Of a DNA stretch of 64,000 bases, positions 37,036-48,483 are shown one piece after another. The first letter of the stretch is position 1; each line of letters opens with the position of its first letter. This DNA is from Uloborus plumipes (Eukaryota > Arthropoda > Arachnida > Araneae > Uloboridae): the NCBI GenBank assembly GCA_038373865.1, contig JAXGGA010002947.1, positions 47,585 through 111,584 of the forward strand, in the 5' to 3' direction. The position numbers and the translations under genes are program-made. A model generated the notes under the pieces. The model made no database searches. It was not told the DNA's origin and saw only the letters and a program-made list of their open reading frames with translations.

Positions 37036-37294
37036 ATGCTTCAAGTTGCGTCGGAACTTTTAGTAACTAAAGTAGTTTCTTGGAGGAAATTGTTCCCTGA
37101 TGATAACTGGAGGGTATGGATTTTGGCGTTAATTGCGACTTTGTTCATTGTCTCTGGTACAAAGGCTTATCTTAATCAAAGGAGAAAGACAAATATGCTC
37201 TGGAAAATACCAGGATGCAATGTAAATTACTTTTTCTTGTATTTGGCGATTGCTAAATCAATAGTCTTAAACAACATGATAAAGACAAATATCT
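37036..37294 (+). CDS. CYP4-family cytochrome P450, coding exon 1 (membrane anchor)
   Basis: This is the first coding exon of a P450 monooxygenase that would be anchored in the ER membrane. It starts at ATG 37036 (context CAGAATG) and runs 86 codons plus one base to a strong donor, ATCT|GTAAGT, with GT at 37295. Residues about 28-46 (WILALIATLFIVSGTKAYL) form a single hydrophobic segment. A basic stretch (NQRRK) follows, then WKIPG at 56-60, which matches the anchor, halt-transfer and proline-rich hinge order of microsomal P450s. The hinge reads PGC where PGP is usual. Taken alone this exon is only suggestive. The assignment rests on exons 2 and 3, whose phases fit exactly. The region upstream (36780-37035) is CT-rich and likely holds the promoter and 5' UTR. 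Family assignment is by recognition, without a database search. Confidence 0.75.
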
Positions 37295-39405
37295 GTAAGT
37301 ACTCCTTTTACTATCATATTCTCAAGTTTCCTGTTTAATTCAGTTAAAACTTTTAGACGATTTATTACCATACAGTTTCTTTGAAAAATGCGTAGATACC
37401 TTGAAACTATTTTCGATATTTATTTTGTTGCATGATGTTTCACGTTTCTTGTTTAATGATTTTTAAAAACTTTAGCATTTGTTATAATCATTTAGTATTT
37501 AACTCGTTATAATTTTGATTTGTCACAGTTGTATTTGTTGAATATAGCATTCTGATTTTTGATTCGTAGATTTTTGGCTCTATACGACACTCATCATTGA
37601 TAATAAACTTAGCCATTTGTTTTTAACTGTAGTGTTCTCCGAAGATGAATTCTGTCAATGGACCTTTAGTCGCAAAAGTTTAAAGTCAAGTGATGTAATA
37701 AGCATAAAAACGGTTTTAAAAAGTTCATTTTGCAAACAGGGCCTTTTTTTCTTTTTTTTTTTTTTTTTGACACCTGTTACTTCATTGAATAATATGCATC
37801 TGAATCTCCTCGCCATAATATGAATAGCTTTCTTATAAACTTGAATCATAATTTATATCTTTCATGATGCCTAATATCATCAACTCAAATCTAAAGGAAG
37901 ACATTGAACCACAGTAAGACATTTATTTATACCCTACTGCGGTCTTAAAATGACGATACTTTTAAATAGAAATGTCGAATTGCTAATCCTTACTTGATTG
38001 AAGCTGGCGTCCTGGGTTACTTTTGAGATCCACCGTCCTCCACAGATGGATCACTTTTAGTTCTACTCCACTCTTTCGATTTTACACAAACCTCTTTTGA
38101 CAAAAACAGCATCCAGGATCTAGCACAAACCATTTAGTATCCAACCCCTGACATTTGCTTGAATTTTCTATTTTTAAGATATTTTCTATTTTTAAGATAT
38201 TTTCTATTTTTAAGATATTTTCTATTTTTGATCATAATTATAATTGGGATACGATAGGAACAATTTGTAGAAATAAGAGCCACACCGAGCAGGGTCCTAT
38301 TGCAATTCGTGATAGCGATCATTCAACTAGTTTAAATTCTAGATGTTAAAACTCAAATCTATGCCAGGCACTTGATGATCAAAGCTGGATTTTATTTTTT
38401 TATAACTTTTATTTTTGTCTTCTTTTATTTATTTACCTATTTGTTGTTTATCTTTGAACGATGTTTTGCATTTTGACTCACGATACTTTTGGTGCTTCTT
38501 AACATACTGTAATGCGAGTTGTTATCAATATAATCATTTCCTAGTTTCAAGCAAATAGTAACAAATCATGCTCAATATACTTCTAAAAAAGTACAGCAGA
38601 GACGAAAAACATTCTCGAATTAGGACTTTTTTCACAGAAAACCAACTTTTTGCAGCAGTTTTCGATAGGTTTCAACTGGATGTGCTCTTACTCGCTTAGT
38701 AACAAGTGAAAATTATGGGTTGAGCTGGTTTTTATACAAAATGTTCCCTTGCTTGTTTTGTTGAAAACATTTTTTTTTTTTAAGCCAGCTAGCGTTTCCC
38801 CAAATTTAGTCCTTAAGTAAAAAATGCCTTGTTTTCATACATATTTTTCTGTCATGTGGTATACTTGGTTCATATAATGTCTTTGATTTTGTAGCCAATC
38901 AGGTTTTTTTCCTTGAAAAAGATTTTACAATTTGCCTTACGACGAATTTCTTACTCCTTGGTCTATCATAATATAATTAAACCCTCAGTGATTAACTTTT
39001 AAGTCCATCGTCTTCAGAATAAATCCATTTCCTGTTTTCTGTACATATTCAATTAAGAAGTAAACCTTCGAATCGTTTCATTTGCCGCTTAGTATTACAT
39101 GAAGGATTTGGCAATTCTGAAACTCTGTTTTATAAAACAAAAAGGGCTATTTTTAAAAATTTTTTTTGACCGGTGTTTTTTTTTTTTTTTTTTTTTTTTC
39201 AAATTAGTGAAAAACTAAAACTTTAAAATCAATAATCTATGTCCGATCGCAGAAGATGCTCCAATCGATGACAATAGCATTTCTTTTCAAATACACTTTT
39301 GTTTCGTATTATTCAATCAAAGTTATTACAACCGAACCAGAATAGTGTAAATGTAACCAAATTTTCGTATAATTGAGAAATATTCTACAATAAACCAAAA
39401 AGAAA
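37295..39405 (+). other. CYP4 intron 1, 5' part
   Basis: AT-rich with an 18-bp tandem repeat (38158) and poly(T) runs at 37745 and 39180. No other feature supported. Confidence 0.6.
38158..38229 (+). repeat. 18-bp tandem repeat, four units
   Basis: TTTTCTATTTTTAAGATA repeated head to tail. Short open frames across it on both strands arise from the repeat. Confidence 0.9.
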
Positions 39406-39407
39406 TA

Positions 39408-40835
39408 CACTGGCGGAAAAAAAATCCCAACACCAAGAAAGACTTGTGTTAGATAAACGAAATTTGGTAGGCGTGTTTATACAACTGAAAGATGACATCG
39501 ATTGAAATTTCGCGTTCCGCGCATAAGTGTGGCGCAGCTGGCGTCACTCAGAACATGCAAATAAGGCTTGTTTTAAAAGCGTGTTGTGAAACTCGTGTGT
39601 ATTATTTTTCCGTGAAATTTGACGAATTGCATTCATGTTAGCTAGGAATGCCTTTAAGAAGACGAAGAAAACCATTATCAACAGCTCACCGAGTTAGAAC
39701 GAGGTTGTACAATTTGGCTACGAGAAGGTGGATTTTCATTTCGCGATATTGCAGAAAGACTTGGGTGGGAATGTTTCCACCATGCATGATTATTGGAAGC
39801 TATGGGCAAAGGATGGTACTACCTCAAGAAGATCGAGTTCCGAGCTGCCACATGGCACGACTGAGAAGGAAGATCGCCGAAACTTGCGTACGGCTGTGGC
39901 GCATAGTACTGCATCTGCGGTTAAAATTCCAGCTGCAGTTGGTACCATCATGACCAAAGGAACGGTAAGAAACTGTTTACTTCAAGGACAGCTCCGAGCC
40001 GGGCAGCCTGCAGCCGGTATTCCATTGACTGCAAACCACTGCCTTTTCCGACGGCAGTGGTGCCACGACAGAGCTCACTGGAGGTCGGAGTGGAGATCTG
40101 TTGTAATTTTTGATGAAAACAGATTCTGCCTTAGTGCCAGTGGTGGCTGTATATTGGTCAAAAGAAGGCCAGGGGACCGCCTGCATCCAAGCGGTCTACG
40201 GCCTAGATACACGAGACCCACACCTAGAGTTATGGTCTCTGGAGCAATTTCCTACGACAGCAGGGGCATTCTTGTAGTTATCCCAAACTCACTGACTGAA
40301 AATTTGTCGTCAGTCTGGTAATTTAACCAGTAGTACAGCCCTTCATGAGTAGCATTCAAGGGGGCGTTTTCCAACAGGATAACGCTCGCCCTCACATCGC
40401 TGCTGTAATGCAATGTACTCTACGGAGTGCTGACATGTTACCAACACCTGCATAATCACCAGGTATGTCTCCAATTGATAACGTATGGGATATCATGGTA
40501 CGGTACCTCGAGCATCATCCACAGTCAGCAATGACGGTCCTAGTATTGACACATCAAGTGCAACAAGCATGGAACTCCATACTACAAAGTGACATTCGGC
40601 ACCTGTATGACATAATGCATGCACGCTTGCAGGCTTGCTTTCAAAATTCTGGAGGTTACACCCTCTACCAAATTAACATAATTTCACATTTGCACAGCAT
40701 TTTCTTGAGCTTAAATTAGCCAGTGATCTTGTACATTTAATCAATTAAACATGTTAACTAGACAATTGCATTACCCGAATTTCATTACTCTACAGAAATT
40801 TTTTCTTGGTGTTGGGATTTTATTTTCCGCCAGTG
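39408..40835 (+). mobile_element. Tc1-like transposon, defective full-length
   Basis: Inverted ends of about 33 bp start CACTGGCGGAAAA and continue TCCCAACACCAAGAAA, flanked by TA on both sides (39406-39407 and 40836-40837). At 1428 bp it is normal size for a Tc1-like element. It lies in CYP4 intron 1 in the same orientation as the gene. Confidence 0.93.
39640..40719 (+). pseudogene. Tc1-like (DD34E-type) transposase pseudogene
   Basis: The transposase is split over three frames. The N-terminal paired-like helix-turn-helix region starts near 39648 and continues at 39728 (DYWKLWAKDGTTSRRSS). The catalytic domain has VVIFDENRFCL with the first acid at 40112, then PRVMVSGAISYDSRG. After a frameshift come FQQDNARPH (40369-40395) with the second acid, and SPIDNVWD (about 40468), where the third acid is D instead of E. 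A TAA falls just before that motif, and several other stops and shifts exist. The protein cannot be made intact. The C-terminal part (HLYDIMHARLQACFQNSGG) is well preserved. Family usual length is about 340 residues. Confidence 0.9.
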
Positions 40836-40981
40836 TAGTTTTCGCGAACTTCATCACAGATAGACGGAAGCTGTTTTACATGGTTTCGTGAGCGGACTCA
40901 AATTTGTAATTAATTTTGATGCGCAGATTGCTCTTTTCAAATAGAAATTGAAAGTGAAAAATGCTTTCAAACCTGAACTCA

Positions 40982-41181
40982 GGGGGCCTCGGTGGACTAG
41001 AGGTAGTCTTCTCCTCATAAGCAAGAGGTCGCGGGTTCGAGTCCCGCCTTTACCCATGGATGTTACTTCTACCTATCTATGCCGTAAATGTGTCCTGTGT
41101 TTGCCAGGAGGCAAGGCGTATAGTACACGGTCCTCATGCATGTCGAAGCTGATGGCTTCAGTATTAAAAAAAAAAAAAAAA
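40982..41181 (+). mobile_element. tRNA-derived SINE with poly(A) tail
   Basis: The head of about 72 nt resembles a tRNA with CTCATAA in the anticodon-loop position (Met-like) and a perfect B-box, GGGTTCGAGTCCC, at 41033-41045. The anticodon and acceptor stems do not pair well, so it is not a tRNA gene. A 110-bp unrelated body follows and the copy ends in an A run at 41166-41181. It lies in CYP4 intron 1. Confidence 0.75.
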
Positions 41182-41182
41182 C

Positions 41183-43364
41183 TGAACTGAACCCGGAGGC
41201 TAAGTGAAAAACTGTCTAGCTGTGATCGAGGCTTAAGAACGTCCAGAGACTGACAGAAATTGTAACATCTATAGGGCCTCGAAAATACTTCAGATGTCTG
41301 AAAAATTATTTCTGTTATGTTTATTAGAAAATTCAGTGCAAAATAGCTTCTTAAATATGCTTGTTCGGAAGGAGCTAGCCTCCAAGTTATTTTTTAGCCA
41401 CTAAGGTGACCCGGCGTCTATAATTTGTCGAAACCTGGGTATATCAGGTTGTAAAATAATTGTATATAACCAGATTCAAACTTGATTTTATCATTCTTTA
41501 TTTTAATTTTTAACATTTATTTAAAATAAGCTAGTTTTAATTTTTCTATCTGTCACACACACAAGCAAACACGCGCGCATTAATAGATTAAAAAACACTT
41601 AAGTATTACTTCAAGAGATAAAATGAATCAAATCTAAACTGAGAAAAGTACATAATGTTATAAAAATATTAACTAATTACAATGGAATTTAAACTGAACG
41701 GCTAATCTGTTATAGCTTCCTGGAAAACAAAGCTAGAAAAACATTTCATTTCGTAACTAGTGTCACCTGACCTCTGCTGTTTGTCCGATGCAAAGGCAAA
41801 ATCTGCTCCAGCGAGTACTAATTGCAAAATCAATAGTCTAGAGTTCAGCTATTATCGACTGAATGTACACTCTCAGCAAGTGAGAATCGCTCCAGAACGC
41901 ATCATTTTTAGCTCAATATCTTAAAAGTTTCAAAGTTTTTGCATTAAACATAAGCAAGATATCAAAATGTGGAAAATCGAAGATTTCGCACAAGTAGAAG
42001 GACGTTATGTTTTGGAAGTAGCCAGCATTTTAATTTGATATTAAGTAGTCAATCTGATAGAACAGAATTTTCAGACAAACGTAAAAAAAAAAGTTTTAAA
42101 TTAAAGTACTCAACTGAGTTTAACATGTTCTCAGTTTCTAGGAAAAGAAAAACCATTCAATTTGTTTTACGTTTTTCTGTAGTGCATAGAATCGTTTATT
42201 GTGTAACTGTTGACAAAAAGGAAGGATATACCATACATGTAATTTTTACCAAGTGTCTTCTGAACAAAAAAATCTAAAGCATAGTAATAAAATAAAATTT
42301 TAATTATTTTTTTCTCTCTATTTACTTAGTACAAAAAATGTACAGAGGTGTGATGCAATACTTAGATGACCTGTAATCAAGCAATAATTATTTTAATGTA
42401 GTGTGACAGTTGTTAATTTTCTGCCTATTTTTAATCACCTTCGGTTTACTCAATTAAAAAGCTTTCTTTTGATTAAACTACATTCTTTAAAAATTAATTC
42501 ACATTTTTTTACATATCTCTCACCTAAAAGAAAACCGGCACGATAAACAAAAAGAACAGTTTAAGACAAGAGAAGGCAATTAATTTTGTAACTATTAGTT
42601 TGGGTGCAGCCAATAAGTTATGACCACTTACGTTTACTTGTATTCATAATGTTTTTAACAGTTTATTATTTTCACGAAAAAGGTTACATAAACGTCTATT
42701 GCTTTATTCAAAAAAAAAATTATACATGCATATTTAATTAAAGTTGTTTGTGCAATATTAGTACTTATTTTCTTTTTTTTTTTTTTTTTTTTTGCTTGAA
42801 TTTTGCACGTTCTAGCCTGGAAATATGATGGGCATGATAAATTGGAGACAAAAGATCAGCCGTGATTTTGGCGAGAGTGAGAGGTCGAGAGGTAAAAACA
42901 AGCGGTTATTTTTGATTTGCGAATGCTCTTTTCGTGAACAATCCTAAACATTCGGAGCGTTGGTTTTTTGTTATGGCCGTCATAATTAATAAGGCAGTAA
43001 TTCCAAATTTTACTGTAAGTCGTTTTGGTTGATTTTTTTGTTGTTTGTTCAAATATAAAGTTATCAAAGAAATTTAAATTTTTTATCCTACATTGCTATA
43101 CTTTTGAGATGAAGCATTTTATTTAAACGTTATATCCTTTATGAAGGTTAAAAATTTATGTCTCTTAGTTTATCCCTTGGAAATAAGGCTTTTTTTTGTT
43201 AAGAAGGCAGTATTGTTCTAGGTCTGTAATATGTCTCGACTATGTCTTTTTCTACCTACATATGCGTGTGTGTAAATATGTGCGTATGCATGCACACATA
43301 TGTAGTCTATGAAAAAATATTTCTTAGTAAGAAGTTTTTTATTTGTAAAATTTTCTGCTTTCAG
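41183..43364 (+). other. CYP4 intron 1, 3' part
   Basis: AT-rich with a long T run at 42770-42793. A 102-codon frame at 41969 has no recognisable domain. It ends at the TTTTCTGCTTTCAG acceptor. Confidence 0.55.
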
Positions 43365-43477
43365 TATCATTTCAAGTTCTGTGTGGAACTACAAAATTGT
43401 TCTACAAAGAAAAGTTATGGCGCATGTGGATTGGACTAAAACCGATAGTTGTTTTATTTAAGCCAGAAACTGTCGAA
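43365..43477 (+). CDS. CYP4-family cytochrome P450, coding exon 2
   Basis: The acceptor is a pyrimidine-rich TTTTCTGCTTTCAG ending at 43364, and the donor is GAA|GTAAGT with GT at 43478. The exon is 113 nt. With the one base carried from exon 1 it reads in frame with no stop and contains KLWRMWIGLKPIVVLFKPET. This matches the CYP4 core motif (W-R-x-W-x-G-x-K-P-x-V-V-L-x-K-P-E-x-V-E) that lies about 80-120 residues into the protein and forms the first beta strands of the P450 fold. It ends in phase 0 after ETVE, so the next exon should start with V-I-L, as exon 3 does. The longer open frame through this position reads past the donor and is not the real product. The 6.1-kb intron before it holds a Tc1-like pseudogene and a SINE. 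Confidence 0.88.
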
Positions 43478-43774
43478 GTAAGTGGATGTTTGAATCAAAG
43501 CTATGGCTTCTTGATAGCGAAAGAAAAACTTTCAAAGCTGACAGATACTACTCTATTAGCTCCCATATTATTCAAAGTTATTCAGTTATTTTCAACGGCA
43601 AACGCAGCCCCGTTTGTGAAACACACAACGCACACATTTATTTTTTCGCCCACTTTGTGGCATGAGTTTTTATTTAAAAAAAAATAAAAAAACAAATTAC
43701 CAGTTACATACTGACACAAAATGAAAAGAAATGGGGGCAAAACTTATAAAAATGTAAAAAAAGTTTTTCGCCTA

Positions 43775-44129
43775 TATCCCAAGTAGCATCAACTCATCGG
43801 ATTTTGCTCCGCCGATCATCGAACTCCTCGTAAATTGATCCCGTAACGCACGATGACATCGTTCCGATCAGTATCCGAGAACAGTTTTCGATGAGCTACT
43901 TTTCATCGGAAAGCGATATCCCTCCGATCAACTTTCCCGATGAAAATAAGCCGAGCATCCAAAATTGATCCTAAATTCATTTGCACGGGACTGCACTGCT
44001 CGTAAATTGCTCCAAATCTCATCGCATTTCGAGCAATTCCCGATGAGAACTCATCGAATCCGATGAGAGTTTCATCGGGTTTCGATGAATGGCCGATCAT
44101 CGGCAGATGAGATTATGCTGCTAGGGATA
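43775..44129. mobile_element. MITE rich in ATCGG/CGATGA words
   Basis: Ends TATCCC(A/T)AG(T/C)AGCAT pair across 355 bp. Inside are about twenty short CATCG/CGATG and ATCGG/CCGAT words in both orientations, so the strand can fold in many ways. Distinctly richer in G+C than its surroundings. Probable TA target. Lies in CYP4 intron 2. Confidence 0.7.
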
Positions 44130-44659
44130 CTTAGGACCACCCCAGTGAGTATTCATCAAAATGCTATGACCCACGTTTTAATCACAAACCAAACATATCA
44201 TACTATGTAAACACTCCCTCAGCCCTAATTACTTAAAATATTTGACAAGTTAATGCCCAATCCAATATTGAAGCTTCTGAAAATTTTGACGGTGTTTGTC
44301 AAGAGTTAATAATTAATATTTAATTCTGATACATTACAGTTTGCTAAACTTTCCCTTCAAAGCCAATTGAACGTAGAAAACTCGTTTAGTGCTTTGGTAA
44401 AACGAACTCCCTTAACTCAAATTTGTTAAGCAAATTCCCTCTATTTATCAATACAGCGGATAATCTACCACTGATTATTATACGAAACTGACCGCATCCC
44501 TCCTCAAGTATTGACAACCGAGCACTTTGACAAGAGTGATATTTTCCTCTAAAATTTCGCTCAATTACTCAGTTGTCGATACTTGGGTGAGTGACATTTA
44601 AAAAATATGTTTGTTAATTTTGTCAACATGAACTTATTTTCTGCACTGAATATTTATCC
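44130..44659 (+). other. No recognisable feature (CYP4 intron 2)
   Basis: AT-rich, without supported element boundaries. Confidence 0.4.
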
Positions 44660-44936
44660 AATAAATAGTTATATATAATGTATACTTCGCTAATTATTCT
44701 TCTTCCATGGATTTGTTATCTATTTTTATTCTACTGTTTAATTGCTTTGACTGAATATTGCTCCTAGAAATATTTTCACATAATCTATACTGCGTTGATT
44801 GTTCTTGTATTTCCTAGATTTGTTATCTGTGTTTCTGCTACTATTCGATTGCTTTGATTGAATATTTCTCCTAGAAATATTTGCGCATAACTTATGCGTT
44901 GCTAATTGCTCTTGTGTTTCATAGATTTATTATCTA
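44660..44936 (+). repeat. ~125-bp tandem array, left block
   Basis: About two units of a repeat built on GCTACTATTCGATTGCTTTG, TAGAAATATTTGCGCATAA and TTGCTAATTGCTCTT. The array stops abruptly at the A of 44936 and resumes at 48484, with a Helitron in between. Confidence 0.75.
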
Positions 44937-46307
44937 TGTCTTGTCCGTGGCTTTGTCCACGGCTTTGTCCGTGGTATAAAATTAAAAGTTCATTCGTAAA
45001 AAATTGATATAGCAGAAAAAATACTCTATTTTAGTTAAAATTCAACTATAATTCCTTCAAAGAATGATTTAAAAATTTGGTATGGACCCTACACTACTTC
45101 CTTTAACGTGTAAATTTCTTAGTAGATGACTTAAGTGCTAAAATAGTGCTTGGAGTGAGAGTAAGATAACAATTCAAACATTTACATCCCTAGTTTGCCA
45201 CGAAACAATGCAAAAAAAAATGTTTTACAATGATGAATCTCCTAAATATCGCCGGTTCTAGCATAATTCAGTGGATTTTTCGCAAAATATCGCCAATAGC
45301 GCCAAATTGAACCCAAATCAAAAAAAAAAATAATTCTTTTTGTTAAATTTGTCGCCAACTTGGCGATATGTAGCCAAATCGGCGTCAAACACTTAGCGAC
45401 CAAAAGCTTGGCGATATATCGCCAAAAAGTCGCGCCAATTCATATCACTTTTGTCTGCATTGAAAACACTGATTACCCCATAAAAGGGGTAAATCACCCC
45501 CTTGGGGACATTCGAATGCAACCCCAAGGAGAAGTGCACAAAAATAAGCCAAAAGAGAAAATAAGAACATTTTTTTTTGCTCACAGAAAACAACAGAAAT
45601 CTTACTAAAGTTTAAAAGAAGAAAAAAGTTTTCTTTCCACTTCAAAAACAAAATAATACATTTTCCGAAATGACACACTTTAGAAAGAACGTTGCAATAT
45701 CGCAATAAGATAGAAGTAAATATACTGAAATAGAATTGAGTGCCAAATTGTAAAAAAGTCGCCAAAAATATTAACTTTTAATATTGTCTTTTATTATTTT
45801 TTACATGCAATTACTGCTGCAAATTACAGTCCAACAATAAATAATTACATTGCAAAAATATATTTGGAGCACTTTTTTCTTTTAAACTCAACTGATCCTT
45901 AAAATTTTAAGTATTAATCATAGAAATTTCATTCATTATTCTTCACAATGATAATCTACTTATATTAAAAACTGAGTATCTTTCTAACTATCTTTCTTTC
46001 TAACTATCTTTCTATCTTTCTATGTCACGCTTCTTTCTCCTGAACGCCAATGAACTGAAAGTCGAACCAGGTACCGATAGATAGGTAATTTTTCAGGCTT
46101 CATTAGTTTCAATCTATATAATTGTACGATTTTAATTAGCGAAGATATCAATTAATAAGTAGTCAAATTTAAAGCGATTAAGCCTAATAAATGATTAAAC
46201 TTCCAAGACATTTTTTCTTACCGTTGCCATTTTGAATTAAAACGTTAATTAAATTATTGAACTATTTAAAATTCCAAGATATTTATTTCTTTCCGTTGCA
46301 ATTTTAA

Positions 46308-46475
46308 GGCAGGAATTCAAGTGAAACACGGACGATCGCAACTTACCAATGCAATCGCAAATTCCAAAATTTGGATTCAAGTGAACCGAATTCACTTGAA
46401 TTCGACTTACAGTAGCGGTTGCAATATGCGATCGCCTCGAAGCGACTGCAATGTTGTTTCACTTGAATTCGGCCC
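46308..46475. mobile_element. 168-bp MITE, TAA target, copy 1
   Basis: Ends GGCAGGAATTCAAGTGAAAC and the mirror of GGGCCGAATTCAAGTGAAAC, flanked by TAA on both sides. A second copy in the opposite orientation is at 53591-53757. The duplicate Helitron segment at about 46862 gives the empty site. The 3-bp TWA target suggests PIF/Harbinger. Confidence 0.8.
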
Positions 46476-47282
46476 TAAATTAAAACGTTAATTAAATTGA
46501 ACTTTTTAAAATGAAAGAGTGTTATTTTTTTCCATTGTCGTTTTGAATACGTGTTATAACAAAGTTCTAACAATTGTTTTTATTCTAATTATTAATGACA
46601 TATTTTTTCTCAGGTACCATTTTGAAAATGTGTTTTTAAATAAAATTGCAATTGCTGTTTTTAGAAGGGACTTTTTCTGGCTGCGATCCATAAGTAGTCA
46701 AATTTAAAGCGAATGTTTAATTAATAAGTAGCCAAATTTAAAGCGATTAAGCCTAATTAATGATTAAACTTCCAAGACATTTTTTCTTACCGTTGCCATT
46801 TTGAATTAAAACGTTAATTAAATTATTGAACTATTTAAAATTCCAAGATATTTATTTCTTTCCGTTGCGATTTTGAATTAAAACGTTAATTAAGTTGAAC
46901 TTTTTAAAATGAAAGAGTGTTATTTTTTTCATTATCATTTTGAATACGTGTTATAACAAAGCTCTAACAATTGTTTTTATTCTAATTATTAATGACATAT
47001 TTTTTCTCAGGTACCATTTTGAAAATGTTTTTAAATAAAATTGCAATTGCTGTTTTTAGAAGGGACCTTTTCTGGCTTCGATCCAAATATTAAAAGAACT
47101 TTTTCGTTTAGAATTTTGCAATTAATTTTACCGGAAGAAAGTGGTTTGGAAATAATTGTTTTTGGAAAGGAATTTTATTTGTAATTTAGGGAGAGTGCTA
47201 AGTATGCGCTACTTGACATCGTCTTTATTTTTGAGGAAGCATGTGCAAATAATTCGATTGATTCTTTGATGCAGGAAAGCTT

Positions 47283-47495
47283 TTTAACGAGCCGCTTTAG
47301 CGGGGAGTAGTTTATTAAACTTTTCCTTGGTACTTTAAAGGCGAGCCGCCTTGGCGGCGAGTAGTGAATTGAAACTTTCCTCGCTACTGTAAAGGCGAGC
47401 CGCCTTGACGGCGAGTAAACTGTTTAAACTTTCCTCATTTCTTTAAAGGCGAGCCGCCTTGGTGGCGAGTAGTTTTCTCAAACTGCCTTCACTAC
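47283..47495 (+). repeat. ~54-bp tandem repeats, four units, each with a GCCGCC/GGCGGC hairpin
   Basis: Each unit begins GCGAGCCGCCTTGGCGGCGA or a close variant and continues GTAGT...AAACTTTCCTC...ACTTTAAAG. One further unit occurs in the related Helitron at about 54190. GC-rich hairpins stand out in AT-rich DNA. Confidence 0.8.
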
Positions 47496-48483
47496 ATTAC
47501 AGCCCGTGCAACGCCGGGCTACGCAGCTAGTGAAAACAATAAACGTCGACAAACATCAACCAGCAAACGATAAATTAAAATCTAAATTCGTTCACTCATG
47601 CCATTTGCTGCAATTTATATTGAAATAAATTAATAATGAAGTAAAATATATTTTGCAGACGATAAATTTAGAATGGTTTACTATCCTGTTGTCTCTTTTT
47701 TGACCTCATTTGGCTAAAGAATTATTCCCTCTTCTATACAACTTGTCAGATCCCCAAAATGTCTCTAAATTCACAAAAGCGGTACGCTTCAGTTTCTTCC
47801 TTCTCTACCTATTTAAGGAAAGGACTCGATTTATAATTTGATTGACAGGTGCCATCTTATCACGGTTTTACTATATTTCATTTGACTAATTTTAATAAAG
47901 CTTGGAGTTTGGATTGCTACAAAAACAAATACATTTTAAAAATTATTAAGGGAAAAAGAACGAAACAAATAAACGAAATATAAACGTAACCATGGTAACA
48001 ACATGAAAAGTTGATTTCTGTTGATAAAATAATTCATTCCATCTTTATTTTCAAACAAATTTTATTCTCGAGCTTAACCATTTTAGAATCGTTTGGCTTG
48101 CTTTGCTGAACGTAAGCCTTGAATTTCCGGGATTCTAAAAACAATTATTATACAGCTCTTCTACAGCTCGTAGAAACTTCAAACTGACATCATTTTTAGC
48201 AGAAAATTTCAAGCTTTCGAATGACATAAGACTTGAAAATGTGTATGAAATATTTCTTTTTTTTTATCGAATTTTTGCTAAGAATTAGAATAGAAAAAGA
48301 ACGAAATCGAATTTTCGGAAAAACGCTTCATAGTGCACAACCCTATGCTACAAACTAATTTTGTACCGAATTTCATGAAAATCGACCGAGCGGTTTTGGC
48401 ACTACGCGCGTAACAGACATACAGCAAGAAAGAAAGAAAGGAAGACAGACAAACCTTCAGCTTTTTTATTAGTGGAGAAGAGA

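Larger units (their letters stand above)
45955..47530 (+). mobile_element. Non-autonomous Helitron nested in another Helitron
   Basis: Starts A|TCTACTTATATTAAAAACTG and ends with hairpin GCCCG-TGCAACGC-CGGGC (47502-47519), then TACGCAGCTAG|T. These are canonical termini. It carries CTTTCTAACTAT microrepeats at the 5' end, an internal tandem duplication (about 46150-46690 and 46710-47087), a MITE (46308-46475) in the first duplicate only, and four ~54-bp repeats near the 3' end. Confidence 0.88.
44937..48483 (-). mobile_element. Helitron inserted in the tandem array, itself interrupted
   Basis: On the minus strand it begins TCTCTTCTCCACTAATAAAA at 48483 and ends in a CCGTGG-ACAAAG-CCACGG hairpin plus ACAAGACA at 44937, between a host A and T. 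Its first 600 bp (48476-47879) and its last 40 bp both match the Helitron at 50188-51164. The 3' tetramer is GACA, where CTRR is the rule. A second Helitron (45955-47530) lies inside it. Without that, the element is about 1.97 kb. No Rep/helicase coding is visible. Confidence 0.75.

Noticed and set aside
37655..37849. Lysine-run minus frame
   Set aside because: Created by the poly(T) tract at 37745.
40982..41055. tRNA-Met gene
   Set aside because: B-box is perfect, but acceptor and anticodon stems do not pair. A long body and poly(A) tail follow, so it is a SINE.
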